Origin: Amyelois transitella | Lineage: Eukaryota > Arthropoda > Insecta > Lepidoptera > Pyralidae | NCBI RefSeq assembly: GCF_032362555.1 | Contig: NC_083515.1 | Coordinates: 10,947,001-11,011,000 of the forward strand | Length of the DNA stretch: 64,000 nt | Direction: 5' to 3' | Shown: positions 62,001-64,000 of the stretch, piece after piece | Position numbering within the stretch: position 1 is the first letter of the stretch | Layout of the letters: each line of letters begins with the position of its first letter | The notes under the pieces: generated by a model | Databases searched by the model: none | Told to the model about the DNA's origin: nothing | Seen by the model: the letters and a program-made list of their open reading frames with translations, nothing else | Program-made: the position numbers and the translations under genes

Positions 62001-64000
62001 ACGACAACAGTCTTGGATGTTATGAAGAATGGAGACGTAGAGCCGGAAGTAATTACGTAATGCTGTGTACAAAGCAAGCGTGGCGTGTAGATGAACAGTT
62101 TAAAATGCATTTGCATAACCAGTGCAAGATAAAACTGCTGTAGGACATGGTAATAAACTTTATCGTCTACGCATGTTATAAAATGGACATTAAAATGATG
62201 TGAACTTTACAAGGAGGCAATAGATCCACCGACTCTTTTGATAGAGGTGCTAAAGAGTCTGTTGGAAGATGAAAGCAATTGCGACATGACAGCCTTTCAC
62301 TCTTTAGTTTTCATAGAGATATGGTCACATGGACTGGAGCTGTGCTCACAACACCGGCAAAAGAAGCAGGCAAAACAAACAACAAAGAGTCCCACATTTA
62401 TTTACATAGCACGAAGGAGATCAGAAGTTTATGGAAAGAACGAATGATGAGGAGAGGTCATCCTACGTAGGATAGTAGAAAAGAGAAAAGAGATTCTCAA
62501 TCTAATTCTAGAAAGAGACAATGTTTACTTACTTATCTACGTATTTACAGTTGACAACAAAGCCTTCATACGAATGATTGCTATCAGAAAATAAAAGAAA
62601 TCTAGCACTATCTGATCCTAAAGCAAACACAACACAGTATTTTCCAGCAGGTAGGTCACCACCAGTCACCGTTCCGTTAGGCCGTTGACTCCTACGTAAC
62701 ATATGTTTCCGTTCTGCTTCACAGATAACTTATCTACCATTAAGCGTGGCACGGAACGTATGATTTGAAGAATAAATGATTCATTATGAACCAATGCGGA
62801 TGATTGATGTGTGAACTTGAGAGGTTGTTCAATGATCTTCCATTTTTAATGCATTTCGTATAAAATCCTTAATCATTATACCAAATTTAGTACAACTTTG
62901 TACAACTGGCCAACTTTCATAGATTTACCTCATAGATTCCTCAGAGACTTCAATATGCGGTCATAATTATGTCTCCTGCAAAAAAAACATAATCAAAAGA
63001 TGAAATGGACAAAATGAAGGATTATTTATCTGACGACCTTGATTGTCGAATCTATAAGGCAGCAGTCGCTAGCCGGAAACGCATACAGTCACACGGTGTC
63101 ATCGGCCGGAACAATAAGCCGCGTTGACCCATTGCAGACTGTTATAACTCTAGCGGCCCGCTTCGGCATCGCTTGGGTGCAAATGATGCTGCTACTGTGA
63201 AAAGAGACAAAAATAATACTGAAAAATTTGAGATTTCTAAGGCAAGTAAAATTCTTTGTCGGGCGTATTCTGGAAAGGCTTCCTTCTTTTGTATATGCAA
63301 TTGCTGTAAGAACAAAATTTGGTTCCATTTTTAAACTGACACAAGATGACACTCGTAAACTCATGTCAGAAGTCTATATAGTGGGCCTAAAAACAAGAAC
63401 ACCAGTGTCGGCCACTTAAATACACGGTACGATACGACGATGACGTACAAACAAACATACATATTATCACGTCTATATCCCTTGCGGAGTAGACAGAGCC
63501 AACAGTCTTGAAAAGGCTGATAGGCCACGTGCAGCTATCTGGCTTAATGATAGAATTGAGATTCAAATAGTGACAAACAACCTTAAATTATTATGATTTA
63601 TCCTTCTGAAGTTGTACCTGACATTCATATTCGATTGGATACATTTAATTACAATTGCAAATATTATTTAAAGCAATGGTACTCTTTATCAAAGCAAGGC
63701 CTTTAAGATTACAAAACTAATCAATACTGTGTTGTTACCTCATCATTAACCAGCCGTCCGTGGACTGACCTCAGCACATCCACCTCGTTAATTACTCGTG
63801 TTAGGACTGTAACTGTGTAAATTACATCATACAATGCATACTAATACACAGACTTGATTTCCAATTCTTCATTGAAATTTTCAGCTTGATATCTTGTGTT
63901 GACAATTTTCCCGTCTCTTATAACATCTGACACGCTTTTTGTCAATCAGCATTGCTTATCATGACCAATGATTTCTAACGAACCATCAGTATTTTCAAGG

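Overview
The window looks like moth or butterfly (Lepidoptera) nuclear DNA. It is AT-rich, has GT-AG introns, and is packed with repeats typical of that order: Lep1-type Helitron-like copies ending in CTAG, RTE-type non-LTR tails ending in (TATG)n, tRNA-derived SINEs and a mariner. I cannot name the species. All exon models were built by eye from open frames, splice consensus and phase agreement, with no transcript support.

Genes, left to right. (1) 2983-13009 holds two diverged copies of one unrecognised gene arranged head to head: exons at 2983-6736 on the minus strand and at 8500-13009 on the plus strand. They share a KCC.FW...HHLM motif block and an equivalent exon layout. (2) 15-21 kb holds a near-intact mariner (about 16831-18148) and a few orphan candidate exons. 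(3) 26017-27339 (-) is an intronless 440-codon gene for a probable type I membrane protein with a Cys-rich ectodomain. (4) 28956-31914 (-) is a complete three-exon GMC oxidoreductase of 622 aa that ends in KDEL. (5) 33437-34400 is a 28-bp minisatellite that appears to have grown from an internal segment of a dispersed element. (6) 41171-42524 (-) is a broken non-LTR reverse transcriptase. (7) 45201-45698 (+) is a single-exon MTH1/NUDT1-type Nudix hydrolase, tail to tail with (8) NUP85, a nine-exon nucleoporin gene at 46580-53100 (-). (9) About 53.7-55.6 kb holds the 5' end of an unidentified plus-strand gene, divergent from NUP85, with its first coding exon ending at 55611. The rest, to 64000, looks like intron or intergenic DNA.

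The background is dominated by an approximately 255-bp SINE-like family (called family A here), roughly one copy per kb. Its 3' end matches the 3' end of the RTE-type element in the same window, which suggests that the RTE enzyme moves it. Other families: tRNA-derived SINEs B and F, Helitron-like elements, and two unclassified families named C (ending AATAAAAATTTTGAATTTGA-like) and D (containing GGTTGCATCCTCACC). Several near-perfect palindromes with 3-4 nt loops interrupt these repeats.

The strongest leads for follow-up are the inverted paralogue pair with retroposons abutting its splice donors, the KDEL-tailed GMC enzyme, the intronless membrane protein gene, the series of snap-back palindromes, and the minisatellite born inside a mobile element.
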